A DNA stretch of 64,000 nucleotides from Tigriopus japonicus (GCA_010645155.1 CM021313.1:3463466-3527465); one strand, 5' to 3'. Positions 41,101 to 54,900 are shown, counted from the stretch's first letter. The notes: a model not told the origin generated them from the letters alone. Made by a program: numbers and translations.

Positions 41101-44037
41101 TGGATCTATCGCACTTTCAAGTCTAGAGATAGTATTACAATGCTAACTCTGTTCAAGTCGATTGTTCAACTGCATCTTGAATATGCTTCCCCCATTTGGG
41201 CTCCCATGAGTTCGGCAGGTTTGCAAAAGGTTGAGCAGGTCCAAAGAAGTTTCACTAGGAACATTGCAAGAATGAGAGAGCTCTCGTATTGAGAGAGACT
41301 CCAAAAGTTAGGGCTGTACAGTACTCAGAGAAGGTATGAAAGATATCTGATACTGTATGTTTTCAAGAGCATTCATGGGCTTTGTCCTAACCCAGGATTT
41401 GAGATCAGTTGTAGCGATCGTAGAGGTTTTACATGCGCTCTGAGAGCACCTCCAAATCCAAGGGAATCCAGGCTACTTCGAACAATGAAGTTCTCATCTC
41501 TTCTTTATCGGGCTCCTTCATTGTTCAATTCGTTGCCATTTAGTCTTCGTCGGGAATATGTAGGAGCTGATCCTCTAACAGCATTTAAGGCAGGATTGGA
41601 CGAATTTTTAAATACTATTCCTGACCAACCCACTATTCAAGTGTTGTATAGATCTGCCAACAGTAACTGATTGGTAGATCAAATTTCATATAAACGGTAA
41701 TTATATAAAGTAAATAAACTATATTAATCATTAATTCTCTATTCTCTTTACAGGGAATCCCATTCCTTGTAGCGGTATTACAAAATCCAACTTTTTGCCA
41801 CTTTGTCCGAGCCCTAGTAATAGCATTGCTCTTCCCTCAAATCTCAGCCTTATGTATAACCAAGGAGTACTCCTTGTTATAACATAATGCGTAATATTTG
41901 TGCACATATTGCGTTGATGTGCCAATTACTAGTGTGCTTTTCTGATTAAATTATTGTATTAATTTAGACATGACGAATATTTACGGATGATCAAAAATAC
42001 CCAAAGAAATTACACCTAAGAGGGCTTAACAAACACCAAATGAAGAAAAAGAGAATATGTTTAAAACCAATTCGAAAAACATCGAAAACTTGTCCTACTT
42101 ATGAAATGTTTCCATCTGTGTGTCTCTGATTTTGCCTCAGTTTTAAGTGTTTTTTCAGGCGTCGAGATTCATGCTACGTATATAACATTTTCTTTCAACG
42201 TACCCTAAAGGCGCCAACGGTACCAATAGTCATTTTGGGGCGTTAAGGCACAAAAAAAGAGCGTTGAGGAAAATTGGAAATGTTGCACAGACAAATGCTT
42301 TTCGGCATGAGGATATTTCTTTGTTCAAAAGATCTTGGAAAGGCCACGCGAAAGTTGTAATTACTCATCATTTATTCAGACACACGGACGAAACACAATC
42401 CCACAAAAACCACAATACAGAACAATCCTAGAAAAACTGTTTTTATGGATTTCTCATCCATGCGTAGATTTTCTGGCAAGGTACCATATTTTCACACAAA
42501 TTGTTGTCTCTGAATGGAGCATGTTGCCCTCACATTTGGATGATGACATTCTGACTTAAACTCGTTCCTATTTTTTTTTTAAATTCAAAGCCTTATCCCA
42601 GGTTTATCAAGCTGTAAAGGTATAACAAATTGAAAATACTTTCTTTATCTATAGGTACGAAATGTCCAATTGCTTGTTTGAGGCCACGTTGCAAAAAGTT
42701 GAAGAGACTTGCCAATGTACTCCCGTGAAATACATTGATGTCGTTGAAGGTTTCAACGCTTGCGAAGGAGCCCAAAAGGAATGCATGAATGATTTGATCA
42801 ACTTTATGGGACAAGAGCGATGGATCGAGGATGGAACAGAAGTCAAAGAATGCCTTGCTGCTTGTCAAGATCAAAAGCACACTTTCCTCGTCACTGGATC
42901 CGTCTTTCCAAGCTCAGAATCATTCCATTTGGTATGAGACTTTTGAATGGGTGATGAAACTTACTGCAATGGCATTGAAATTCATGCTAGCTTATTGAGC
43001 AGTATAGAAAAGAAGAGTGGAGATTAGAAAAAAATTAAGTTACAGAAGCAGAGAGTGTTATTAATATTTATGCGCAAGTTTTTTTCACAAGGATTTTTTG
43101 ACATTTTCCAAACGGTTTTTTTTCCTTTTATGCTTAAAGGTCAATGCGATGGAAATATGAGTAAAAATGGATTGTTAGAAAATGGCTATATTTAGTTTTT
43201 TAGCTCCAAAATTAGCTTTGAAATTTAATTTACTTTCCTTACCTGATGAATCTACCTAAGTGCCCTAATGAAAAGTATAATTTAATGATTTATGTAGCGA
43301 ATGTAAATAAATGAGAAGTACTGTAAGTTCATAAATCCGCCCCTAATTAAATTTTACTTATTGAACTCTTTCGAAAAGTGTTTTGAATGAAAATTCACCA
43401 ATAACATCTGTACTACTACGGCAATACTAAACTACGTGCCTTGTTTTAATCGGAAAATACTACTTCTAGAATTCGTGGCGGTATTGATCTCCCATGAAAT
43501 CAAGCAACAAATAATTTTGCAAAACTAATCCCTCTAATTCTGTTTCAGAGTGACAACTATTGCAAGGTCTTTGATAAGGTTCGCCACTCTTGCTCAATGG
43601 ATCGACGGATCACTTTGGATCAGTGGAATCCCACCATGTGTTCCACTCTTGATAACACACGTGGGTTCACATGTCAGGACATTCAGAATGAATCAACCAA
43701 CTTGACTCGGAAAGAACTACGTCAAATCCATCAGCACATTGTCGCTTATGCCCAAAAGAACATGGCCAAAGTCAATGTGTTTGTGCGAGACTCTTATGTG
43801 CAGAAATTCCTCACCGAGGAGAAGATAACGGAAATCAGTTTTGTGGGCAATATTGGAGGTCTCTTGGGTCTATTCACGGGATTCAGCTTTATTAGTGTGA
43901 TGGAGATATTTTACTATTTGTGTTGTAGTAGAGGTCGTAAAAGACCGTGGGATGGATTCCACACACCTAATCTTTTTCTAAGCACAAAACAGAAGACTGT
44001 CTCCCCCATGTATCCTGTTGTTCAAAGAAAATTCTAG
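38116..44037 (+). CDS. DEG/ENaC cation channel subunit, paralogue 3 (intact)
   Basis: Exons 38116-38243, 38620-39291, 39347-39658, 42655-42931 and 43549-44037; phases 2,2,2,0; 625 residues. Exon 1 is short and easily missed. It is supported by SLHGFKFLSR (residues 34-43, carrying the His-Gly gating motif), by WAEYCDRT matching the paralogues, and by a consensus donor AG|GTAAGA. TM1 (GWAFVILSSFIGVSILGYV) and FPSIVVCNMN follow, then the extracellular domain. TM2 is GGLLGLFTGFSFISVMEIFYYLCC with the G-F-S filter. The tail differs from paralogues 1 and 2. It is the most diverged of the three, with different loop residues (for example SDNYCKVFDKVRHSC at the start of exon 5). Intron 3 (3.0 kb) carries two LINE fragments. 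Confidence 0.92.
40285..40662 (-). pseudogene. CR1/jockey-like LINE 3' end (copy c)
   Basis: The minus strand encodes the end of the LINE C-terminus (MKSSSLLYRAPSLFNLLPISLRREYVGADPLTAFKAGLDKF..) and the family 3' end near 40305-40330. It is truncated at 40662, where a head-to-head copy in the other orientation begins. It lies within intron 3 of DEG/ENaC gene 3. Confidence 0.8.
40663..41805 (+). pseudogene. CR1/jockey-like LINE fragment (copy d)
   Basis: The plus strand starts within the reverse transcriptase (GVPQGSILGPLLF-like, near 40705-40750) and continues through FRTMTYGTSKLGVPLKDNGG, AFQTCGWIYRTFKSRDS, YASPIWAPMSSAGLQKVEQVQRSF and LRREYVGADPLTAFKAGLDEF. It then reaches the 3' end GGAATCCCATTCCTTGTAGC (41755-41774). 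Several stops and small indels make it non-coding. Where copy a has its insertion at 14013, this copy is uninterrupted, confirming that insertion. Confidence 0.8.
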
Positions 44038-45966
44038 CTTGTAAATCAAAACATATCTTTAAGATGCAACCAATGTTGTTAGTTTGTTCTAAAAAATGTT
44101 TTGAGTGTCAATGAAAACGCATTTATGGGAGTTAATATTTCCTCATTTTTTAAAGTCATTCATTGGCTGGTGTTCTAGCCGATTCCAATTCTGATTGGTC
44201 AAGGAGAACATATGGGATTGTCTCAGACCAAAAGGACTACTTCAAACTTGGAGATGTGTGGTAGATATAGTCACAGTTCTTCTCCTTGAGCGCAGCCTGT
44301 GAGTCTGTCAATTCCAAAACAGGGTTTTGTGCGCAACTGATTTTTCAAGTTATTGCCCAATTCACAACTCAACTGTCGCTTACGCAAACGAAGAATAGCC
44401 TTGATTGATGTAAATTAGGAAAAATTTATGTTTCAGTTGCTTTGATTTTTACACAAAAGGAATTTCATGATAACGAGATTAGGCTCTTGTGCTGAGATTA
44501 AAGTCATATCTTGAAGTTAAAACTGGTCACGCTCAAGCCTTTTGTTTCGACTACTGGGCTCTGGATGTGGTCTTCTAGCCGTCATTCAGTGTCTCATCGG
44601 CCACTTCATCAGCTGGAGGCAGGGTTGCCAATAAGGAGAAACTAGCAGTCAGAAATGAAAAACTGTGGAAGGTGGAAATTATGCACGAGTTTTATATTTT
44701 GACTCTCAGAAAAGATTTTCTTTTGAAGAAAGCTTGCCAATTAAGATCTCTAGTAAATATATCTAACCTTTTCATCTTAATATATTATAGATGAGCCAAC
44801 AAAATATAAGCCAAGATTAGAGCATAATAAAAGAGTAGTCATAGAGCAAGCTAAAGTGTGTATTAAGTGGCAACAGCTCACACCTCCTCTGACACACATG
44901 TATTTGAAGATAGCAATGACCATACATCAGTTTTGGACAAACTAAAGGGCCTCAAATGTTAATTGGAGATAGTTGATAGACCTCAAAAGGTTTTTAGTTT
45001 AATTATTTGGTAAACTCCTTCCACGACTGGCATTAAATGCTTGACTATTGAACAGGAATTTCAGTTATGATGGGGGCCAAAATTCATCTCAAAATACTTT
45101 GAATTTCTTTTGGAGTCCTTCTATCAACGTTTGAGGCGCTCTAGTTTGTCCAAAACTGATGTATGATTGTTGCTATCTCCAAACACATGCTTATCATGTG
45201 AAGTGCGACCTGTTGCCTCATGAAATTCTCTAGATGGCGCATTTTTTGACTGCTTTTTTCATAATGCTCTAGCCAGGATCACTTTCAAAACGCTGCTTAA
45301 GTCCATTGAGTAGGAAACAAATTTGATGGAGAAATATTTGTTACAAACAGTGGTTCACACTCATTCGAATTATTGAATTGCCTGGTACTTCCGCCCACCT
45401 TAAGGCATTACTAGATCTGCACCTCTGATCAGGCTTCTTGTATTCATTCAAATTTCCAGAACTTTATGGCCACAACAAGCAAAAAAGCCGTTCTTCTCCT
45501 TTGTTCTGATTGTCATGGACTACATGGCCATCAAATCCTTGAAATTCTAAAGATAAGATGAGTCAGAATTTTTGCTCTCATTGAAAAGGAACTTTCCCAT
45601 TCATCTTCAAGACTGAGAAAAACTTAAATAAAGACACAACTCCTTTTTATACCTTTTCACCATATTTTACTCACTGTAACTCAACTTCCATCTATTTTAA
45701 AGCCCACTTTTTAGGTATGGATCATCACGTCTTCTGGCCTTTAATCCCCCGTTTCACCGGCTACCCTGAAACCTTTACAGCTCCATCGTAGTCTAGTAGT
45801 CCGCGAAAGAGTGACGAGACTGACTTGAAGAACAACTTGAACTTCGATTTCGTATCCGTTCATAGTGAGTGAGAGTCTCTGAAGAGGCGGAGGCGGAGCC
45901 CCACCAGAACACACCCCTTCATCTCTCCATCAATCGCGTGCCCGGTCACGCCCATCCACCTCAGCC
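44038..45966. other. Spacer between DEG/ENaC gene 3 and the Eps15-like gene
   Basis: Holds a foldback MITE (44869-45217) and a diverged copy of the GGTCCGAT repeat (45270-45360: CCAGGATCACTTTCAAAAC..). The last 150 bases before the Eps15 start become purine- and GC-rich (GAGGCGGAGGCGGAGCCCC), probably 5' untranslated sequence. No TATA box could be placed confidently. Confidence 0.5.
44869..45217. mobile_element. Foldback MITE, about 90-bp inverted arms
   Basis: A 349-bp element beginning GGCAACAG and ending CTGTTGCC. Arms 44869-44965 and 45128-45217 pair through ACATCAGTTTTGGACAAACT, GATAGCAA..CATACATC and GCCTCAAA. No target duplication was identified and there is no coding content. Confidence 0.7.
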
Positions 45967-48900
45967 ATGGCCGCGCTACCCCCGCCCGAAGAAGTAAGAC
46001 AACCCAACGCCCACTTTCTTCACGCATTCAATCGCCAACGCTTCATTCGCAAAACCCACAGAGTGGAAAAATGCTTTTTGTCAAATGTCCAAGTTCAACG
46101 TGATGAAAATCACCCGGATAAGGGGCGGTTTTAGGGCGTAAATCTTGCTTTAATGGGAGTTAGGATGGTCGGGCCAGCCCCAAGGCCATTCAAGGGTGGC
46201 CTTGTGAGTGAGTGGCACTAGCTGATTGTCGGCTGAGAAAGGGAAAGGCCAGTGAGTGAGTGAGTGCGTGTGGATCACATGACTGACGATGATGAGCTGG
46301 TTCCACAACCGACCATTGGAATCACGAGCTTACCAGCGTTAGGCAAAAAGGATGGACCATGCGGATTTGTAGATCCGTGATAAAAGTACCTAACCTCTTA
46401 CTTAGATATAGAGTTTATGGATGAAAGATTCAGTTTACCAATGTAATACAAGAGGACGGGGGACGACAAAAAAATAAGTTGAACTTGGGTGTGGATGAGG
46501 TCTTAGAAAGAGACACTGAAATGAACTGAAATTGATAACGACGATTAATGCATTCGTTTGTAGGAGATAATGCGCGGTTTTGAGGGTCAGTATCAACGAG
46601 ATAGGTTCAGTCCGCGAACAAAGTTTTGAATCGGGTCAAGATGTCATACTAATTTCACCTGTTTTACGCGGGAATAGATCCATTCTCAGATCTAGAAAGG
46701 AGTTTCATTGTCAATAATAATTAGAATTGTGATTTTTGGACTAAAAAATGCGGGATCAAGTTCAAACGATCCTCTACTTACTCCAGGCAGACTTTCTTGA
46801 TATGCTTAAATGAATTGATTGGCAACGTTGAGCTGATTTTTAAAGTACTCCACTATTAAAAGCATTGAATCGAAACTTGTAGGTAATCGGGTGTAACGCA
46901 GCCAAACCAAATATTACCCGCAGTCACAAAATTGGCATTCTAGTGATGATAGAGAGCCCTAGAGATCGCAGCTTTCCTTCCTGCCATTGACATTTCATGA
47001 CCAAACCGTCATGTCGAGTTCCTAAATCAATAATAAAGTTGTCAATGAAATCAAAATTTGCAATATGTCGGGATCGGCACCGATTTTCCCATCAGTCGTA
47101 CCAAGATCGAAAAAAGCTACGTGCTTATGTTCGCCTATGAGCTCATGATCCCGTTGATTGCAGGTGGCTGGTCCGTACATGACTCAATATGAGGTCTACT
47201 ACAAGCGCTTGGACCCGCAGTCCAAGAACGAAATCGGCGCCATGGACGCGGCCAAGTTTCTCAAGCAATCCGGACTCAGCGACGAAATCCTGGGCAAGGT
47301 GAGTTTAAAAGCCCCTTCTCTCATTACCCTTTGCCAAGTAAGTTATCATTAGGAGGCGAAAATAAATTGAAACCAAGGCCTGAGTATGGACCATGACTAC
47401 AGAAATGGTCTAATTTCTAAGATACTTTCCAAGGTCAAAATGTCAAAAACTAGGTATTTTGCATATTTGAAATGAACAATAAAGCACGAATGATTTGCTT
47501 TTCAATCTGCCATTGTTGGGTCTTAAACATTGTGGTCTATTTTTTCCTAAAAAAGTTTGTTCTTGATTTTAAGGCCGAATTTTTCGGACTCGTTCGTTCA
47601 CCCCAATTTTTGGGGGACCATTTATAGATCATATTTAACTTTCGAAGAAGAAGTTCCCCTTTCTTAAAACTAAATCCTTAGAAAATGTAAAAAAATAGTC
47701 ACTTTCAAACCCCGCAAAAAGTAACAAAAATTATATTCATGCTATCCTTGCCCTTGATCCCATTAGATCTGGGACTTATCGGATGTCAAACAAAAAGGCA
47801 CCTTGGATCGAACGGGCTTCTTTGTGGCGTGCAAGCTCGTGGCTCTTCATCAAGACTGCCAAGATGTGATGGTGTGTAATCTGCGGAACGAGAGTCCGGC
47901 TCCGGATTTCGGGCCGGCCACCGCTCCCGGCGCGCCCACGGCCAAAAGTGGCGGTGCGGGCGGGCCCAAAAAAGTGTTGCCACCTTCAGCCTCAATTCAG
48001 TTTCTGGTCAAACCCGAGGAGAAACGCAAGTACGACACGCTCTTCGACCAACTTCAACCCAAAGATGGGAAGCTCCCCGGAGACAAGGTATGAGGGATGG
48101 ATGACAGGAATTACTAGTGATGTCATCATTTTTGACGGGGGAAAAAAGTTGGGAAGACATGTGTTTCTGATGAGGGTGCAAGGTAGCTAAAACGAAGATT
48201 TAGGCCTGGTAATTGCCAACAATGCCTTTCTTATCTGCACAACTTGAAGTTGGAATAGCAATTCTTGAAAATTGTTTTGCAAAAAAATATGTTTTCTTAC
48301 TTTTATCTGAATTTTCGCTACTTTTGCAAGGCAATTTTGTAATTGCCTCAGCAATTTTTTTTATTGAACTGAAAGTTGTATTTCTGTGGAAATATGAGTT
48401 ATTCAGGCAAGAAAATAATAACAATACGCACATGTATATATTTGTGTGTGTCGCCTATCGAACAATTCAATCCAGTATCTACTTAATATTCGAAGCAATC
48501 ATCCAATAAAAGTGGATATAAAAATCTTGTCCTTCTACATTTACATAATTCTTTTATCGAGAGAAATTCGTGTATCAAGACAATATATGAACTAATTTTT
48601 CATTTTGATCCTGAATCTTGCGAATATCTACTGAAATCAACAAATAATCAACCCTTTGACTGTTTTCTTCTTAGGTTCGCCAAGTGATGTTGGGCTCAAA
48701 GTTGCCGATGCCTGTTTTAGGCAAGATCTGGGACTTGTCCGATGTGGATCGCGATGGATTTCTCGATCGCTACGAATTCACCGTGTCCATGCATCTCGTC
48801 TTTCGCGTTCTTCAAGGCGACAAATGTCCCGATGAACTGCCCCCCGAACTCAAGCCCGACAAAGTCCCCAAATCCCTTTCCGCCATGCCCAATCTCAATG

Positions 48901-51900
48901 GCACACCCAAAGTAAGTGTGATTGATTGACCTCCTATTGGCCTATTATTTAAAAATATCTCTCAGCCGGTTTCCGCCGCTCCCACGGTTGAAGTGGTTCC
49001 TTGGGTGGTCAATTCCGGTGACAAGCTTCGATATCAGGCGTTGTTTCGCCAAACCGATACTGACAAGGACGGCTTTGTCTCTGGAATCGAGATCAAGAAC
49101 GTCTTCCTTCAAACCGGACTACCGCAAAACATCCTCGCCCACATTTGGTAAATACTTGACCGAATATTTTTATTTTGAGCTTAGATGGACCCTAGTGAAA
49201 TCTGAATAATTTGCAAAGTCTTTTGTAAATACCCGTGGTTTCTGTTGAAACATTGATAAATTTAATGATGGTTCAAATGCGCTTTCGGCTAAAATTTGGC
49301 CAAGAATTTCGGTATTGATATGCCAACTTTAACCGAAAGCAGACTGGCACTACTAAGTTGGAGGGAATAATTGCCTTTTTTTTAAATTCCAAATGTCATG
49401 ACAAAGTTTGATTTCCGAAATTGAGTTATTATCCGTATACCATGGGCCATATTGGAATTTGAATTTAAAAAAAGGGTGATTTGAAGCCGAAAATTTCGGT
49501 TTGTTTAAGAGCCCTTTTGGTCCATCCCTAATATGTTGATCCATGACATTGAAACTGTTACCTCCATTTAGGAATTTATGCGACATGAACCAAGAGGGAA
49601 AGCTGAATCCAGAGCAATTCGCCTTGGCCATGTGGTTGATTGCCCGGAAACAGGCCGGAAAAGATCCTCCAGCCGCTCTCACTCCTGATATGATACCTCC
49701 ATCCATGAGACCCAAAGCCAAAGAAGGGGTAAATCCAATACAGTTTCGTCATTGGAAGCCAAATCCCAAAACTAAGAACACCGTTTTATTTCATCTTTCC
49801 AGGCCATGGCTAGTATATACAACAATCCGGAGTTAGAGATGATCGCCAAAGAGATTCAGACGATGCTCTCGGAAAAGCTCCAGATTGAAAAAGATATCCA
49901 GGAGATCGAGTACAACATCTCGCTGAAGAACACGGAGGGTCATTCACTGCAAAGTGAATTCGATACCTTATCCGCCACCCTCAAACAACTCACGAATCAA
50001 CGAGATGTGGCCCAGAAACGTCTGGACGATCTCGACAAGCAGGTCAGGACGTAGTTCCCTAAAAATGGATAGTTTCGATATTCCATGTTTTAACCCTCGG
50101 GGGGGGTCTGGACTAACTCACAAACTCACCCGTGATTAATTTCGTATACATATATACATAGATAGCAGCACTGAAATGTATTTAGTATAGTTCAAAGATC
50201 CTCCCCATGATATTCAGGAAGGACTTTATGACTTTGTGACAGCATAAGAAATCTTTGTTTTGTTGTATTATTAGTAAATTAGAATTCTTAGCCAGAAAAC
50301 AGCACCCCATTTTTCTAGCTCTTAATTTGTTGTTTTTGATTATCCTTTTTGTTGGATGGGTTTATGTTGTAGACTTTGGATTTGGAATCGGATTTGTCGA
50401 ATGTGGAGGGCGAAGTGGCCGGATTCGTCCGAGAGGTGCGTGTTTTTTCGTTTGTTTCGTTCATATGTCGATTGACCCAACTAAACCGATGATTGTCCTT
50501 TGTTTGTGCACTTTTTTGATGTTTATCGATGATTGATACTGCTTTGCTTTTTAAGTGAAGAGACACGTGGTTTCAGATGGATTCATGTCTCTTTTTTTCC
50601 GTAATGATCTATATTCAGATTGAGAAGCTTCAAACCCAAGCGGATGAGCAAGAGAAAACGCTTTTGGAACAAGAAGAAGAGGTTCATGGGAAGAAACGCG
50701 AATACGAACGATTAAAAGAAGAGGAACGCGAGCTTTTGGCCGAGATCAAGAAAACCGAGACCGAAATCAAGAAAATGGAGGAAGAGAATCAAATCTGTTC
50801 AGAGTTGGACGAGGAGGTGAGGAGCCTTTGAAATTACGGAAGTAATAAAGATCACTGCCAAGAATTCAAGGACAAATAGTTCAAATATCTATCCTCCCAA
50901 AGTTTAGCCAATATTTCGGTCCTTTTCAACGATGGAGTAACTAAGAGAAAGTGGAAGAATAGACAATTTGGGAACTTTGTCACAAACTCTTGAGCTTAAC
51001 ATGAAGGATAAAAAAAACATGGTACCTTTAGAGTAAAGATTTTGAGCAAGAATGAACAAGAAAAAAAGGGAAAAAATGAAATTTCTACGCAACAAATAAT
51101 ACAAATCTAATCTCTAAAGGAGTTCAAAATGTTGTTTCGGTGAGCCCAAGAATAGTGATCTTGTTTCCTACTTAGTCAAACATCTATTCTTTAAAAGCTA
51201 GGGCCTCCAGGACAATCAAAATAAAAGGAAAGAAAAAACCAAAGCAAGATCTAAAACGAGAATTTTATGTTGTGTCATCAACATGACTTAATGCGTTAAT
51301 ATGATATGTGTTAAAATTACATGTTATTGTCCATTAGCGCAACGTGAAAGCGAACTAACTATTTTCACGCCCATAAAGTTATTAGTTCATGTTCAAACTA
51401 GTCTTCTTCATTCGGTCTCATGTCCCCTCATTATTAACTATCCCGTGAATAAATGCCACCGTCATCCAAGATCAGACTCTCTCAGTATTAGAGACGAAAC
51501 AAAGAAGTCCTTGAAAGCCCCCCTACTTGATATGCAGACCACATTGGATGCCACTACCCACAATGATAGAGAGTGTCACCCAAGAAAGCGATTGGTCGCC
51601 TTGTTCTCCAACCAAGTTGCTCTCTGCATTAATGCAGATTGGGATCTTGTCTTTTTTTAAGACTCTTTTTCTAGTTCAAGTTCCCATTGCAGACCCAGGA
51701 AAAACTCGAGATCCTGATCGAGGCCGAGAAACACATGAAGGACGCCATGACGGCCTTTGAGAATGTCAATGACGACTGTTCCAATGTTCCCGAGCATCTC
51801 CTGGAACCGTTGCGACTCAATCTGGAACTCCCGGATTTTTCCAAACTCGACAAGCCCAAACGACCCCCTGTGCCTGAGGTTCGTACTATTCCATGCCATT

Positions 51901-54900
51901 CATCTTCGTTTTTCCCCCCTAATTAGGCTGCTGAAACGGTCAATCCATTCATTCATTTGTGCCTGAATATGTCTGAAAAGTAATGAGTGTTCCATTATTA
52001 CTATTATTGTGTAGGCCCCTTCTAAGGCTGCCCTGACCAACTCGAATCACTCGGATTTCGATGCTTTTGGCCACGAGGCCGCCAATAATGAAGTGGCTAA
52101 TGTGGAATGGGCCAATAACGACGCGTTCTCTGCATTTGATGACAATAAGTCGGCTGTGAGTACTTACTAACGAGGCTATTTTTGGTTTCATTTAACGATA
52201 CTTGTTATAGATTACATGTAGTTGATCTTTGAGTTTGTAGCTAAACGGTTCCGTTCATTTGTAAGCTTTCAGTTCTCGATGTCGTTGCTCGTGTTTATTT
52301 TCAGGCTTTTGATCCTTTTGGCATGTCATCCTTGTCGAAAGCCAACAACAACAACAACCTCTATTCAGGGCAATCTATTAATCCAACCCGAAACCTAAAT
52401 GACCCATTTGCTGGATCCCATTCGGCTTTCGGAGCTCTCAACCCCAATAGTTTCGATTCCTTTGGTTTCTCAAAATTTAGTAACAATGTGAGATCCTTTT
52501 GTGTTTTCTTTTTTATTATTCACTTGTTTTTTTGCTCAAACTATGCACCTGATGCGATTATTTATTATTTAAAAAACAATCTGGAACAAGAACGGCTAAA
52601 AATATGGACAGGGAGGCATAGCATGATTTCTGTCATTTATGAGCAAAACTTTCCAAACAAACCTTTGAATCAAGATGGTAAGAAAATATTTTTTTTGAGC
52701 TCATCATTGCTTCAAATGTGTCTGATTCTTGAAACTTTGTTTGTTCTAATTAGAACAACTCCTAACTTGAGAATAAACCCAAAGCTGGATGCAAGTGTAC
52801 TGGATATCAAAACAATTCATAGCAGATTATTATTATTACTCTGCTGCTGACTTAAATACACTTTTGGAGTATATCACCCCTTGATTTAAAAACAACTCGT
52901 AGCATTGGTATTATCTGGACAATATTTTTATACCTTAAGCTTTGAGTCTCCCTTTTCTTGGAAATTAATTTGCCCCTATAAATGAGAGAATGGAGTCTAA
53001 AGCAATCAGTTATCAAATATCTAACTTAATAATTACTCACAAATAGTTGAGCAGATATGCACTCCAAAATACTAGTTGGAAGCTCCAGGAAAATCAAAGC
53101 CTCTCTGTCCACATTTGTTGTCGTTCTTGTTGTCTTCTTAAAAACCTCAATCTTTGATGACCCGTTTTTGTGTGCAGGCAATTTCTCCGAATTTCAACGA
53201 CAGCGGCGATGAGAATCCGCCTCCTTTGATGCCTCGGCCAGATTCTGGATCGGGGGCGGGGGCGGATTCTCCCACACCCGCCCTTCCACCCAAGAACCCG
53301 GCAGGCGGACCCAAACGCCCACCCCCACCCAAAAGACCGCCTCCACCGGGAGGCGGAGGAAAACCACCTCCAGTTCCACCTCCTCCCAAATCTGGCGCAA
53401 ATTCTCCTAATGATGATCCGTTTGGCAAGAAAGCGAGCGGAGGTGGCGGTGGATTTGCCGATTTCTCCACCTTCCAGGCGAACTTTGATACTCAGGTATG
53501 TGTTTGAATCGTTTTTTGGTGATCAAGTCACGCTGTTGTGGCTTTAAAAAGTCGGATTAGTTTTGTGTTTTGGTTTTTTTCTGCTTTTTTCATTTACTCT
53601 GTTGAAAAATCGCAAGCAAATGTGGAAAATTTAGAAGAAATTATGTTCCCAAAGATACAATTCGATTTCTTTTCGCTGATTGAAATTGGCTTTTTTCCTT
53701 TCCTCGGTGTTTTTGCTCCTTCCGTTTCTTCTATCTTCTTTTGCGATCACGTGTCAGTCGAATTTTGACACTGTATCATGTTCTTTTCTAATTTGGCCGT
53801 TTCGTTATCGTTCCCTTGTCGACAGATTGAAATTTGTCGCTTTGAGTTCTTTTGAAATCAGTTTTGCATGTGACAGTTCCATTTTTTTTTGCCAAGTTAA
53901 TAGCCAAGAAGTCAATGTCAATTGCAAATGATTGTTCAGGAAATGATTTCGACGATCGATCATATTTCTCAACGGTGGAAACAGAAAACCGAAAATGTTT
54001 CGTGATTACAAGTGAAAAGTTAAAATATGCTATGAGACTGTTCTGTACTGTTTTTCCTCGCCGCATTTGGAGAGGTTTCTTAACCTTTCTGATGGATCGT
54101 TGTGATCAAAACACATGTGACTGTAGAATATACTTAATAGTAAGTCTAATATTCGACATTAATTTATGACCCAAATTCAAGTAATGCAAATCAAGGAATT
54201 TTTATCCGTATTTACTTTGGATATCATTTATCAGTTGATCATATAACTCTTGATCATAAAACATGCAGTCTTAAAATTTATTGAGACTTACTTTGCGTCA
54301 CTATTCTTTGATTGTAAATGTAAATCCAGTGTCTAAAACTTCAGATTTTTTAACTGACCGACATCTACTTAGAAATACAGGGGAGGCGCGTAAAACTCGT
54401 ACACTAAAATTTCGCCCCCTCAATGGCTATCTGATGTGTTTCATAATCTCTTACATCAGAAAGCTATTGAGCGGGCAAGACTGAGAAGTCCGAGAATTTT
54501 CCGGATAAGACAGCAACCACTACTAAAAAAATGAAAAACACTGAAGGACTTCTTCGATAGGTACCTTTTTTCCTCTTTGAATTTGTTGGATAAATTTTTA
54601 TGCGTCTCCCTGTAATGTTACAATTGTTAGTGAAACTCAAGGTGAATAAGGTCAACGCGACCAAATTATGGACTTCAAATCTCTCAAGGGGGTCTCGAGT
54701 CGGCCAAACTAACTAACCATGTTCTTCTTTCTCTTCTCTTTTCTCCCGCTGCTTTTTCCTCTCCTCCTCCTGTTGCTTCGGGTGATTCTGCCATCGTTGC
54801 ATTACTAACACGGATTTGGGATGCCTCAGTCGTAAAATTTCGTTGTTTTCTCCAGCCTTTTTCTACTACTGCCACGCCTACCAATTGGGGCGGCTACAGC

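Noticed and set aside
53147..53470. Glycine/proline-rich minus frame opposite exon 13
   Set aside because: Mirror of the proline-rich Eps15 exon, which fits its neighbours in phase.
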